A stretch of DNA of 64,000 nucleotides. It comes from Metellina segmentata. Taxonomy: Eukaryota; Arthropoda; Arachnida; Araneae; Tetragnathidae. A program made the translations under genes and the position numbers. The notes under the pieces are model-generated. The model saw only the letters and a program-made list of their open reading frames with translations, was not told the origin of the DNA and searched no databases. The stretch is taken from NCBI GenBank assembly GCA_947359465.1, contig OX375882.1, positions 54,930,509-54,994,508 of the forward strand, given 5' to 3'. Of this stretch, positions 10,760-21,052 are shown in pieces (position 1 is the first letter of the stretch; the number at the start of each line of letters is the position of its first letter).

Positions 10760-11305
10760 TTAAGAAACCGAGGAAACCAAGAGCAATATATATTGACTAT
10801 GACTTTCAAAGTGCCCCCCCCCTCAATAATAAAAAAAACCATGAAGTTATCTATCATATATTATTTATTATAGTAATAATACTTTTAAATTTATCTTTCG
10901 TACTATTACAAAAAAGAAAGATAATAAAAGTAAGAGTAAAAAAGTTAATTTGACGCGAGACATTGCATTGATTTAACAATTGTTTTAATGTCTGGATCGA
11001 TTTTTGGACTAGCCAAGCGCAAAATTGATTCTAAATTTCTATTAGTAAAGCGGTTGCAAGTTTGTGCTTTGTTAATATTAACGACTGAGAAAGTTTGTTC
11101 ACGGAGATGTGTGAATTAAAATTGCGAGGCTTGTAAATTTTAATACCGTCTTGGCCAACGAAGTTTTAACCTAAATTGCCTATCGCGTGTGACTTGTTAA
11201 AATTAAGGCAACACGCGTGATGAGGCGGACCACCTGCAAATCAACGGAGGGTCACATACGAGTCGCTGTCTGTGCACATCTGCTTTGGATATTCGTTATT
11301 CAGAA
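10760..11305 (-). pseudogene. hAT transposase C-terminal relic, tandem unit 1
   Basis: The first of three diverged tandem units. On the minus strand, about 10950-11110, it encodes a decayed copy of the C-terminal dimerisation region of a hAT-type transposase of the ZBED/GTF2IRD2-like class. It is best judged by alignment to unit 2, where the motif is readable. Each unit also carries a flank resembling GACTTGTTAAAATTAA plus AATCAACGGAGGGTCAC. Strongly decayed. Confidence 0.55.
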
Positions 11306-11599
11306 TAAATAAAAACGATTTCGCGCTCCTCGCTTATCGACCAATTCACTTAACGAGCAACTCGTAAGAACAGGTCGTTAAGTGAGGTGTGAATATACTA
11401 CCTTGTTAATATAACGTTTATATTGCAAGAACTTTTTTGTCGTTAATGCCCTCTTCTGTGCTTTCACTTCTACATCTCACAGTAGTCAGGTGGTCTCGAA
11501 GACGTCGGAGCATAATTTCTATCCCAGTCCACCCGGTATCGATACAATTTTAAGTAACAAAATTAATGCATTAAAATGCGAAAGTGTTTTGGGGTAAAT

Positions 11600-11705
11600 A
11601 TGAATTTGTGAACAAACTTTTTAGTCATGAATTTTAACAAATTGAAGAATTGGAACCGCTTGACTTATGAAAACGGAATTCAAGGCCGCATGAGGCCAGT
11701 GGACT
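11600..11705 (+). pseudogene. hAT C-terminal relic, inverted fragment
   Basis: On the plus strand, a short frame reads VMNFNKLKNWNRLTYEN, closely matching the minus-strand motif VMNINVSKNWNRLTNEN of unit 2. It is an inverted partial copy in the space between units 1 and 2. Confidence 0.55.
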
Positions 11706-11734
11706 GCTATCTGCTCATCTCTGGGTATTATCAA

Positions 11735-12278
11735 GTGTCACTTTTGCAAGCATTTCAAAATATTTACAAAACATTGACATCACCTACTAATCAGGAATGG
11801 ACAGAGCTGTTCATACCAAGAGCCACATAGACTCATTGCGGCTTATGAGAGGATCGCCAAAACCACATGACAGTTATCTATCATATATTATATATTATTA
11901 TTTTCATATATATTGTTGTAAAGAAAGATAATAATAAAAAAAGTAAATAAGGAATTTAATTTGACGCGCATTAATTTACCAATTATTTTAATATCCAGCT
12001 CAATTTTTGTAGTAGCCAAGCGCAAAATTGATTCTAAATTTTCGTTAGTCAAGCGGTTCCAATTTTTCGATACGTTAATATTCATGACTGATATAGTTTG
12101 TTCACATATATATTTCCGGCGCCACAGCTCTTTCGCGCGCATCTGAACTGTTTAAAAATTACTTCTGTGTGACTTGATAAAGTTAAAATAATTAATTATG
12201 GTCAGGCGGGTCGCTAACCAATCAAGGAAGGCCGCATGTGACCCGCGGGTCCTGGTCTGTGCATCCCTTTGTTATAAA
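11735..12278 (-). pseudogene. hAT transposase C-terminal relic, tandem unit 2
   Basis: The minus-strand frame 11888-12142 reads through CEQTISVMNINVSKNWNRL and then TNENLESILRLATTKIELD. This pattern (CEQxFSxMN...RLTxExLxxILRIATT..) is typical of the C-terminal dimerisation domain of hAT transposases and their ZBED/GTF2IRD2-like relatives. Only the last ~60 residues survive. There is no BED finger and no catalytic RNase-H fold upstream. It lies between two related units in the same orientation, so the tandem copies probably arose by local duplication. Confidence 0.65.
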
Positions 12279-12836
12279 AAGTGACAATTTTCCAAGAATT
12301 TCAAAAAATTTACAAAACATTGACATTACCTACTATATTAGGGATTCAGACTTGTTCAGACAAAGAACTATACAGATTCATTGCGACTTATAAGTCGCAG
12401 TAAACCGCAAAAACTCATGGAAGTTATCGCACATTATTTACAATTTTTTTTATACATACTGTCACAAAAAAAGATAATAAAAAGTAAATAAAGAATTTAA
12501 TTTGACGCTTGACATTGAATTGATTCAATAATCGTTTTAATATTTGGATCGATTTTTGAAGGAGCCAAGCGCAGAACTGATTCCAAATTTCCAGAAGTCA
12601 AGAGGTTCCTATTTTTCGACTTGTGAATATTCATAATTTAAAAAAAATGTGTTCACAGATATATGTGCGGCGCCTGGCTCCGCAGCTATTTCGTGCGTAT
12701 GTGCAAATTTTAAAAATTACCTCCGTGTGACTTCTTAAAATTAACATAATGAAACAGAGAAAGAGTTAAAGTTAACATAATGAGGGCCACCAACGAATCA
12801 GAGGAAGGCCGCGGTCTGTGCATACCTGTACTAAGA
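12279..12836 (-). pseudogene. hAT transposase C-terminal relic, tandem unit 3
   Basis: A third unit in the same order as unit 2: TTACAAAACATTGACAT, then AATTTAATTTGACGC, then GAGCCAAGCGCAGAACTGAT and a GAGGAAGGCCGC flank. The domain frame on the minus strand (about 12500-12690) is interrupted. It starts exactly where unit 2 ends, giving a ~545-560 bp period. Confidence 0.55.
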
Positions 12837-12994
12837 CAAAAAAAAATGGTTTGTTTCCTGTAACCCGACCTGAAAATACAGTAAAAAAATTCTGACCCTA
12901 AAGTTTTTTTAGCCTTCTTTAAAAATTTAATTTAATTTAATTTAAAAAAAAATAACATGTTTGCTAAAACGATGAATTTAATTCTGTGTCACAG

Positions 12995-13545
12995 CGATCG
13001 TAATCGATTAATATATTATCGAACAAGATATTAACCCGCAAAAATAAATATACGCTGATATTTTACATCACTGATCCCACCTCTGAACAATTTTAAATCT
13101 AACATTAATGCTCAGATAATACATATTTCCTGCTAAAAATATTTTGATTATTAAAAATACAAAATTTTGATATTTTAATTGCTAAAATTACAAAAATATA
13201 TATATATTTTTTTTGCTAAAAATATTTAAAAAAAAAAAAAAAAACTTTTTCCTACCGACCGACCCTAAAATTTTTGCTTATGTTAACAACCAACATTTTT
13301 GAGCTTTAACTTTACTTACGAATAACTTTATCGAACATGATATTGACCTGCATAAATAAATATACCCAGATATTTTACATCACTGATCACACCTTTCAAC
13401 AATTTTAAAATTAACATTAATACTCAGATAAAACATATTTCCTCTTGCGTATTTGCTAAAAATATTTAGCGAAATAAATTTTTTTCCTACTTACCGACCC
13501 TAATATTTTTGCTCATGTTAACAACCAACTTTTTTGGCCTAACAA
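12995..13545. repeat. Diverged ~270 bp direct duplication
   Basis: Two copies share ATATTTTACATCACTGATC, ACATTAATRCTCAGATAA, ACATATTTCCT and TATGTTAACAACCAAC: about 13015-13310 and 13328-13535. The second copy abuts the candidate exon at 13609-13818. Under that gene model it would lie in the first intron. Confidence 0.65.
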
Positions 13546-13608
13546 AACAGAAGTTCGGAAAACAATGCAGAGGAATATTGAAAATACAACCAAAGTCCAT
13601 CCACTTAC

Positions 13609-13818
13609 TTTCTTTTTAACCACCTGCGTTTTGGAAGCAGACGAAGCCCTCTGCAATTTCTCATGCCCTTGTTTATAAGTTAGGTCGTGCATGGGGCACG
13701 GCTTGGTGGGGTTGGGCAGCGTGCTGGTCATCGTGGGCATGGGCCTGGTCCAGAAGTTGGGCAGCTGCTGCTGGGGCCATATGTAGTAGGAGGGCTGACC
13801 GCAGCAGGGGGCGAACAT
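13609..13818 (-). CDS. Candidate first coding exon, unknown protein (70 codons)
   Basis: On the minus strand an ATG in a strong context (GGTCACCATG) opens a 70-codon frame, MFAPCCGQPSYYIWPQQQLP onward. It ends ...SKTQVVKKK exactly at a consensus donor, AAA|GTAAGTGG (phase 0). The segment is rich in Pro, Cys and Gln early, then basic. It sits in a GC-rich island (about 13680-14060) inside AT-rich DNA, and the codons favour G/C in third position, unlike nearby frames. The frame stays open upstream to 13908, so a longer start is possible. I recognise no family. Later exons should lie below 13500, but I could not identify any in this window. First coding exon of a host gene is my best reading. 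Confidence 0.5.
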
Positions 13819-14060
13819 GGTGACCGCCCGAGTCGCGGAAGAGCACTGGGGATGAGACTGGTGATGGGATCGAGTGAGACTCGAGTGACGGAGAGAGAAA
13901 GGGGCCACTAGGCTGGCGATACGCTTCGTGATCCCGTGCTAAGCAGGACGCAAACGCAAGCGAGCATTTATTTCTCTCGGAGAGTGTTGCGTTGCCTTTC
14001 GCTTATTTCCTGATCACGATCCATGAGGGAAGTGCTCGCTCCAACGCCAAAACGCGTTGG
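13819..14060 (-). promoter_or_regulatory. GC-rich island upstream of candidate exon
   Basis: The region immediately 5' of the candidate ATG has raised GC and several CpGs (TCACGAAGCG, GCGTTTTGGCG). No TATA box at a convincing distance was seen. It is plausible as a 5' UTR and promoter island, by inference from composition only. Confidence 0.3.
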
Positions 14061-14086
14061 AAAGTCACTGCTGGATGGAGTACCGG

Positions 14087-14880
14087 TTTGAAACTAAGTA
14101 TTGAGCGTTTAGTACTGATATAGAGCATAGGGGAAAGTGAAATGATGAGAAACTTTTTTTTAATTGCGTTGGTGGCTGTCTGTTGAAAAATTCAGCGAAC
14201 CTCTTTTTGATTTTCAACACTGTCACTGAAGTTGGTTCGAAATGTTGATGGATATTTTTGGCTAAATATACATTGGCAAATATACGTAAAAAACACAATA
14301 ATGATATATTTTTTTAATTGCGTTGGTGACTGTTGAAAAATTTAGCGAACCTCTTTTTGATTTTCAACACTGTCGCTGAAGTTGGGATATTTTTGGCAAT
14401 CTATACATTGGCAAATATACGTAAAAAACACAATAATGAGTGTTTTTTTTAATTGCGTTGGTGTCTGTTGAAAAATTCAGCGAACCTCTTTTTGATTTTT
14501 AACACTGTCACTGAAGTTGGTTCGAAATGTTGATGGATTTTTTGGCAAATATACGCAAAAAAACTCAATAATGAGATACTTTTTTTAACTTCGTTGGTGA
14601 CTGTCTGTTGATAAATTCAGCTAACCTCTTTTTGATTTTCAACACTGTCACTGAAGTTGGTTTGAAATGTTGATGTATATTTTTGACAAAGTATACATTG
14701 GCAAATATACGCAAAAAACGCAATAACGAGACATTTTTTTAATTACGTTGGTGACTGTTGAAAATTTTAGCGAACCTCTTTTTGAGTTTCAACACTGTCA
14801 CTGAAGTTGGTTCGAAATGTTGATGGATTTTTTTGACAAAATATATATTGGCAAATATACGCACAAAACGATTTTATAAA
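14087..14880. repeat. Tandem repeat, 135-150 bp period, ~5 units
   Basis: Successive units start with TTTTTAATTGCGTTGGTG and share GCGAACCTCTTTTTGATTTT, AACACTGTCACTGAAGTTGG and TTGGCAAATATACG. The GCGAAC (or GCTAAC) anchor falls at 14195, 14345, 14480, 14620 and 14770. Length differences reflect small deletions in the CGAAATGTTGATGGAT segment. Confidence 0.9.
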
Positions 14881-15411
14881 GTTTTTCGAATCAGCGGTTT
14901 ACGGAAAAGACTGCCAGATATGAGACACCAAGCTTTTTTAATATAATATTGGGTATTCACAGTGACAAAGAAATACAAGTGAAACAAAAATATCTGTTTG
15001 AGATAAAACTTATTTATTTATTTAAAAAAATTTCAATTCACTAACTAATCTGATACATCTGAATACCAGTCAAAAATAAGTCTTCCTGTGTCTTAAAAGC
15101 GATGTGCCACTGGTTGTTATTGAAGTATGGGTTGACTTGTTAGGGGAAATATTGTTTACAATGACTGTAGTCTTCGTAGCTAATAGTTCATGACACTTCT
15201 AGTAGATGAAGACATCGTGGTAAAGACGAAAGGAGTATCTCATATTAAGCAAGTACCTCACATTGGGTCACTTTCCCCTATAGAATCTATATTTTTAGGG
15301 CATTTTCTTTAAAGTTAATTGAATTGTAGGTCACAATACATTGTCTTTGTGATGAAATGTGTGTCCTGTCTGCATTGCGGCTGCAGTAGCGTAGTTGATA
15401 GAATCTGGAAT
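14881..15411. other. Unannotated stretch
   Basis: No coding frame or recognised repeat. Confidence 0.4.
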
Positions 15412-15482
15412 GAGGTTGGTTGGGTGTTTTGAGTTTTATGACACAAGGATCATTTTTGGCTAGACTGGGCTAGACACAAGAT
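15412..15482 (+). repeat. Dispersed 'TGGCGCAAGG' repeat, diverged copy
   Basis: GTTTTGAGTTTTATGACACAAGG and GGCTAGACTGGGC correspond to the copy at 225-300. It lies just before the tail of a minus-strand SINE. Confidence 0.45.
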
Positions 15483-15492
15483 AACAATGAGG

Positions 15493-15807
15493 GTAGGTTG
15501 GCAGTTAACTAACATTGTACTGAAGTGACACGACAGTCTGCTGGCGACTGCCCGGGATCAATCCCGAGGGGAAAGACCCCAGGATAACACCTCTTGATTT
15601 TGAACTACTATCAGATAAGGAGTTTAACACTTCCGCTGGCACCCCACTCTCCAAACTTCCACATCATGCCAATGTGATGATGTTTGAGGCCACGACAAAT
15701 TTAAAGTGCACCAGCCCCGAATTACACGACGTTCTTTGACTGGATTCGAACTCGAAAACCTCCGGTTGCTAAATGGTTGATCTTCCAACTGGGCTACCAT
15801 AACCAGG
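15493..15807 (-). repeat. tRNA-derived SINE, head type B
   Basis: The minus-strand head reads GGTTATGGTAGCCCAGTTGG (A box) with B box GAGTTCGAATCC. The full body follows (AAACTTCCACATCATGCC, CTGGCACCCCACTCTCC) and a tail near GGTTGGCAGTTAACTAAC. Near full length. Confidence 0.85.
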
Positions 15808-15994
15808 GAAGGAAAAAGCTAGATGCAAAAGGGTGTAGGCGAGGGTAAAACAGAAGAGAGGGCAGATCACTTGAGTACCACGGGGTTGTGATGCCCGAGT
15901 GACACTTAAGATGTGCCTCGGAGAGCAAGTCAGGGGTGAGCAACTAAAGGATCGTGAAGTTGAAACTCGATTGAAACAAGGGCCGTCATGTACT

Positions 15995-16153
15995 TGGGGG
16001 CTGGAGCCCATTAAATCTGCGTAGGCCTCAAATGTCCAAACGTTGGCATAGTGTGAATTGGATTGGATGCTTGGCTTTTATGGACCATGGTCGGCCAAGG
16101 TGTTGACTTCATTATCCGACCGTGGTTCAAAATTATGATGCATTGTTCCTAAC
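15995..16153 (+). repeat. SINE body fragment
   Basis: GGGCTGGAGCCCATTAAATC, CTCAAATGTCCAAACGTTGG and ATCCGACCGTGGTTCAAAAT come from the SINE body in plus orientation. The fragment breaks off where the retrotransposon fragment at 16154 begins. Confidence 0.7.
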
Positions 16154-16310
16154 AGGCCATGGACCATTTGTGGCGTACCTCAACAGATTCAAACTTAAGC
16201 TTTCTAACTTGTGTGTTTGTAGGGGGGGGAAGACGCCGATCATTACCTCCGGTCCTTGCACACTATCTTTTCGTGTAAAAAAAATTAGCGAAACCAATAA
16301 ATAATTTTGG
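16154..16310 (+). pseudogene. Non-LTR retrotransposon ORF2 C-terminal fragment
   Basis: The plus frame reads TGHGPFVAYLNRFKL followed by LSNLCVC. This matches the better-preserved fragment at 55214-55693 (TGHGPFPSYLSRFKV, then NCLC) and the RNase H / C-terminal zinc-knuckle end of Jockey- or I-like ORF2 proteins. It is heavily truncated and frameshifted after the CxC motif. Confidence 0.65.
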
Positions 16311-16790
16311 TTATTGAATGTTTCAAATAATAACATACCTAAAAATAAAATTAAACTCTTTGTAGTGATGGCTGGAGATGGCGGGGGAGCCTCCCACTAA
16401 ACTTCTTGTGCCTTTTGTATTTTATTTTTTCTGGTGGTTGACCCCTGGTTTACTAATGTATTTTTCCTTTTTTTTTTACATAATTATATTATTCTTTGTT
16501 ATCTATTATAATGAACTTGATTGTCATTGGTTGTATTCAGTTTTAGTTATTACATTTAATGTAGCCAAACAGCGAATGTTAACTATAGTAGATACGTTTT
16601 GTTCCTTTGGGCTTAGTTTATTGTGGTTTGTGTGCTGTGTAATGAACTCTCTGATTGTTATAGTATGCTCTTTTGCTTATTTATTTTTCGCACATGACCT
16701 TTAAGTGCTAATCTTTCAAACTTGCTTACACATTTTTTTTCTTCTTTTCTAGTGACTTATATACTGTACTTGAGGAAGACACCCCCATTT
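16311..16790. other. T-rich stretch, possibly retrotransposon 3' UTR
   Basis: A T-rich 108-codon frame (16378-16704) of hydrophobic residues has no match to a family I know and reflects composition. It lies where the 3' UTR of the preceding retrotransposon fragment would be. Confidence 0.3.
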
Positions 16791-16839
16791 CCCTTTCAAT
16801 AACTCTAAACCATTTGGGGAGTTTGGGAGGTGTGGGTAT

Positions 16840-16965
16840 AGAGAGAGTATTATCCTCGGATTTTTCCTTTTGGGATTGATCCCGGGCCGTCTCTAATAAC
16901 TTGTTGTATTGGCCCAGTGCGACGTAATTAAACTGCTTACCTGCCACTTCAGACATCTAATGGGA
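16840..16965 (+). repeat. SINE tail fragment
   Basis: TTATCCTCGGATTTTTCC, GGGATTGATCCCGGGCCGTC and GCGACGTAATTAAACTGC match the 3' third of the SINE family. Confidence 0.7.
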
Positions 16966-17019
16966 TATTCGTCTTCTGATGACCGATAAACCGGAGACAA
17001 GAGTGGGATAAAAAAAAAG

Positions 17020-18015
17020 CGTGACATTAAGTCAGTAATAACAAAACTCTTAGTTGATTGTAAGGCCGGAAAACAGCAATCGCAGAATAAATTCTTAAAG
17101 CACTACGTCAATGATAAAAAAACTATTGGTTGCTTGCATGGCGGGAAAACAGCAATCAAAAATAATTTATTGATTATACTATGTCAGTGATAACGAAACT
17201 CTTTGTATATTGCAAGGCAGGGAACCAGTAATCGTAAAATAATTTCTTGATTTATAGTATGTCAGTGATAACAAAACTTTTGGTTGATTCCAAGGCAAGG
17301 AAACAGCTATCTCAAAATAATTTCTTGATTTATACTATGTCAGCGATAGCTAAATTCTTGGTGCATTGCAAGGCAGGGTAGCAATCGTAAAATAATGTAT
17401 TGATTTGCAGTTCGTCACTGATAAAAATAAAATATTGGTTGATTGCAAGGCAGGGAATCATCAATCTCCAAATAATTTCTTGATTTATACTATGTCAGTG
17501 ATAACAAAACTCTTGATGCATTGCAAGGCAGGGAACCAGCAATCGTAAAATAATTTCTTGATTTTCAGTATGTCAGTGATAACAAAAATCTTGGTTAATT
17601 GTAAGGAAGGAAAACAACAATGGCAAAATATTTTCTCGATGTATACTATGTCAATGATAACAAAACTCTTGCTTGATTGCAAGGCAGGGAAACAGCAATC
17701 GCGAAATAATTTTTGCTGTATAGTACGTCATTGAAAACAAAACTCTTGCTTGATTGCAAGGATGGAAAACAAAATTGCAAATCAATTCTCGATTTATACT
17801 ATGTCAATTACAAAACTCTTGGTTGATTGCAAGGCAGAGAAACAGTAATCGCAAAATAATTTCTTGATTTATACTATGTCAGTGACAATAAAACTCTTGG
17901 TTGATTGCAAGGCAGAGAACCAGCAATCGTAAAATAATTTCTTGTTTCATAGTATGTCAGTGATAACAAAACTCTTGGTTGAATGCAAAGAGGGAAAACA
18001 ATAATAGCAAAACAA
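17020..18015. repeat. 78-bp satellite, ~13 units
   Basis: The anchor ATGTCAGTGATAAC recurs every 78 bases (for example 17181, 17259, 17337). A typical unit continues AAAACTCTTGGTTGATTGCA, AGGCAGGGAACAGCAATCG and AAAATAATTTCTTGATTTAT. Because 78 is 26 codons, frames stay open across units (17485-17682 and 17874-18176 minus). Those are artefacts. Confidence 0.95.
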
Positions 18016-18103
18016 CTTCTTGGTATTGTGGACGGTCCCTTCCTTTCGTCTTTTAATCTACGCTTTGTCTCGAGGCTTTCCTTCCACCCAATCGGTCCCG
18101 ATA

Positions 18104-18331
18104 ATGAGCACGAGAAGGAGAGATAAAAACAAAATGAAAAAACGCCGCTCCATTTTATCATCTGTGGCATCATCACCGCTGGCTTCCCTAGCGAAACTTA
18201 ACGCATCGGAGGTCACTCCCTCGCTTGGCTCTCACGTCGATTTGCCTTTTCACTTTCGATTCGACGCTGTTGCGATTCCCCCTGGCAATGGCACCACTCT
18301 GCTAGCGGATGCTGCTGCTGCTTTGCAATGA
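18104..18331 (+). CDS. Unrecognised 75-codon open frame
   Basis: ATG at 18104 opens MSTRRRDKNKMKKRRS, a basic N-terminus, followed by a Ser/Ala/Leu-rich stretch, and ends at TGA in GCAATGA. The segment is distinctly less AT-rich than the satellite on its left and uses many G/C-ending codons. It runs into the ~300 bp degenerate repeat on its right. No domain is recognised and no splice sites are evident. It could be a small gene, a decayed exon or chance. Confidence 0.25.
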   Translation: MSTRRRDKNKMKKRRSILSSVASSPLASLAKLNASEVTPSLGSHVDLPFHFRFDAVAIPPGNGTTLLADAAAALQ

Positions 18332-18374
18332 GGTCTCGGCTCTCTTCCGCCAGCGTGAAAATACAACTTGTTGC

Positions 18375-20350
18375 ATGGTTCCTGGGGGTGTTTCTGTTTC
18401 GGTTTTCGGGAGGTTTTCTCTGCGGACAGCTGTCGAAGGAAATTTCGGGGTCAAGATTCTATTTTTCGCACTGTTGTTTTTCGAGATGATTATGGCTCTG
18501 GAGGATACAGAATATACAGGATGTCCAAAAAGTTCCCGTACTGACGATTCGTGAATTTATTATACAAAAACAGCAAACTTTAAGACAATTATATTTATGT
18601 TTTTGGTAAAAAGCACTTTTAACCTAACGTAGAAAAAAAATTTGAGCTTACATTTATTATAAATGTTTAAAATTTCCGCCCTTTTCTTGGAGGCAAAGCT
18701 GAAGTCGTGTGCGCATATGTGTAGAAACGCGTTTCAAGATGCTGGGAATGACTTCTGGTATCATTTGAGTAATGGCAATTTTCAGATCACCTATTGTTTG
18801 GTGATTATATTCATTATCCTTGTTCTTTAAATATCCCCACAGAAAAAAGTCAGGGATGCTCAGATCAGGGGAACGAGGTGGCCAAAGGTTTCTTGAGATG
18901 AGCCGATTGCAATACCATGGGCCATACCATTGCAATACATAAAGCCGCTTCTCATTGGTGGCTTTTGCTCTTGTAACACTTTTACTCGATAAGCTCGAAA
19001 ATGCAAAGCTCTTAAAGCCTCATGTATCGATCGCTGTGATGTGGCCATCTGTTGCGACAAACGCATCACGGATTGATGAGGGGATTGCAATATCCTCTTT
19101 TGAGTTTCTTGCTCAAAGTCTGGTGAAACGACTTTCGGTCTTCCACTCCTGTGTTTTGTGTTCCACCGAACCTGTCTCACGAAATCGCCGAACGAGTTGA
19201 TATAGCGTATCTTTACTCGGTTTTGCATCATTTGGATATTTTTGTCGCCAAAATTCTTTACATCTTTAATATGATATACATTCAAAATAAGCCTCAAACA
19301 GCGCAATTCTCTGAATGCGTGATAAACTCATCTTGAAATGAAGAATAAAGTGGCGTGGAACTTTATTATCGCACAACTTGAGCGGGAAGGAAACCAAATG
19401 ACTCGATAAAGATTACTCGTTAAAGATAAAGATACTCGTTAAAGACTCGATAAAACTATAAACAGACGATAAAATTCAATAATTAAAAAAAAACCACGGG
19501 CAATAATTTTTTAAAGTTGGAGCACGGGGGACCGTTTAGGACACTCTGCACAATGCTGTTTATGCCATTGGTCCTTTTCCATGTGAGAGAATTGTCTGTT
19601 TTAATTTATTTGCAAGGAAGAGTTTTATCTGTAAAACTAAATGTAGATGGCGATAGGGTTATGGTAAACGCGTTCTAGTACGCTATAATAAATCTGTTAT
19701 CTACCAATTGTGTGTGTAGGTTTCGGTTTCCCGAGGGTTTTCTCTGTCAACAGGTTGTTGGAGGAAATTTCGGGGTCACGATTTTATTCTTCGCGCTTTT
19801 GTTTTCTAGATGTATATTTGTTTGTTTATGGCTCTTGAAGGATTCAAAATATTACTGTATAATGCTATTTATAGTAATGGTCTCTTTTGGTGTGAATCGT
19901 CACTTTTTATTTTTTAGAGGCAGTTACTGTTACTTAATAGGATTAGAAGGCTTTTCTGAAAGCTAAATTTGGATGTTGATAGGGTTTGTGTGGTAGAGCT
20001 TATTTCTAGAATGTATTAGTAACTCCGTATTACTCGATTTTCTGAGGATTTACTCTGAAGGAAATTTCGGGATCAAGTTTCTGTTTTTCGTATTTTTAGT
20101 CTTAAATATGCATATTTTTACGGTCGTGGTTCTGGAGGATACAAATATACAACGGTCCCGTTTCAGATGGCGACAATATAGAGCTAGTATGATAGAACGT
20201 GTTTCTAATATGCATCAGTATATCCGTTATCTACCAATGAGTGCTTTGTGGATTTCTGCTTCCTTCTCTTTCAGCAGCTGTCGAAGAAAAGTTATTCGGA
20301 GTGAAGATTCTGTTTTTCACATTTTTAGATTTAGAGATTCATGTTTGTAT
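18375..20350 (+). repeat. Degenerate ~300 bp tandem repeat, ~4 units
   Basis: Units start near 18375, 19710, 20020 and 20230. They share TTTCGGTTTTC..GAGG, AAATTTCGGGGTCAAGATT, TTATGGCTCTGGAGGAT and ATCTGTTATCTACCAAT. Unit 1 is interrupted by the mariner-type element at 18517-19548. The divergence implies an old array. Confidence 0.75.
18517..19548 (-). mobile_element. Deleted mariner-type element with DUF4817-like HTH, copy 1
   Basis: The left end CAGGATGTCCAAAAAGTTCC and the inverted right end (CGGGGGACCGTTTAGGACA) form terminal repeats, with TA on the left. Minus-strand frames hold transposase debris. An N-terminal helix-turn-helix of the DUF4817 type is followed, after a frameshift, by HRSGRPKVVSPDFEQET and SVMRLSQQMATSQRSI. 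A join then leads to WPPRSPDLSIPDFFLWGYLK, the segment carrying the last catalytic Asp of Tc1/mariner DDE enzymes. The first two catalytic residues and the sequence between them are missing. The copy at 33261-34238 has the same frameshift and deletion. Confidence 0.8.
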
Positions 20351-20767
20351 GCTAGTGGTTATGTAGGAAATAAATAAACACCACTTTTTAAATGTCAGAT
20401 CTCTTTTGACTGCTACAAGATTTATTTTGTAACGGTCTTTTGTCGTAATTTAAAATTTGCTAAACTTGAGCTAAAAGCTGCATACTATTGCTAAAACTAT
20501 ACAGAAAAACTAAGCACTCAAAAAATTCAGAATGATTACAGAAGCCTATGAGACAGTATGAAAGTTATAAATTCCTGCAGAAAAGAAACTCTAGGCTATC
20601 ACAAAACAGTCTGTTGCTCGAAAAATAAAACATGAAAATAAGTTAATAGTTCAAAAAATTTCGAATCACCTTTGAAAACGCAAATACAATGAGATTGAAG
20701 TAGACAATCAGAACTTAACTGTAGTAACATAACTGAGTGGTTTTTAACATGCACTCTATTTTAAATA
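20345..20767. other. Unannotated AT-rich stretch
   Basis: No gene or repeat recognised. Confidence 0.4.
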
Positions 20768-21052
20768 AGGTAGGTCGATATTTGAATTAACGTTACTGAA
20801 GCAACACAACGGGCTATTGGCGACAGTTCGGTACCAAACCCAAAGGGAAGTATCCGAAGGCAACACGGTCCTCGACCACGTTCAGATGACGAGGTCACAC
20901 CTAAGACACCACGCCAACGTGAGGACATATGAAGCCACAACAGACTTAACTTGAACCGGCCTCCTTTGCACACGACGGTCTTTGATTGGATTCGAACTCG
21001 CAACCCTCCGGTTGCTAATCGTTACTCTTTCAACCGGATTTTCTCGGTCCTA
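20768..21052 (-). repeat. tRNA-derived SINE, head type B
   Basis: The B box on the minus strand is GCGAGTTCGAATCC. The body includes CAGATGACGAGGTCACACC, CACCACGCCAACGTGAGGAC and CACACGACGGTCTTTG. The tail is near TTTGAATTAACGTTACTGAA. A short internal deletion removes part of the CTGGCACCCC segment. Confidence 0.85.

Noticed and set aside
16378..16704. 108-codon hydrophobic frame as membrane protein
   Set aside because: T-rich composition produces Phe/Leu/Val runs. The stretch lies downstream of a retrotransposon fragment and has no start context.
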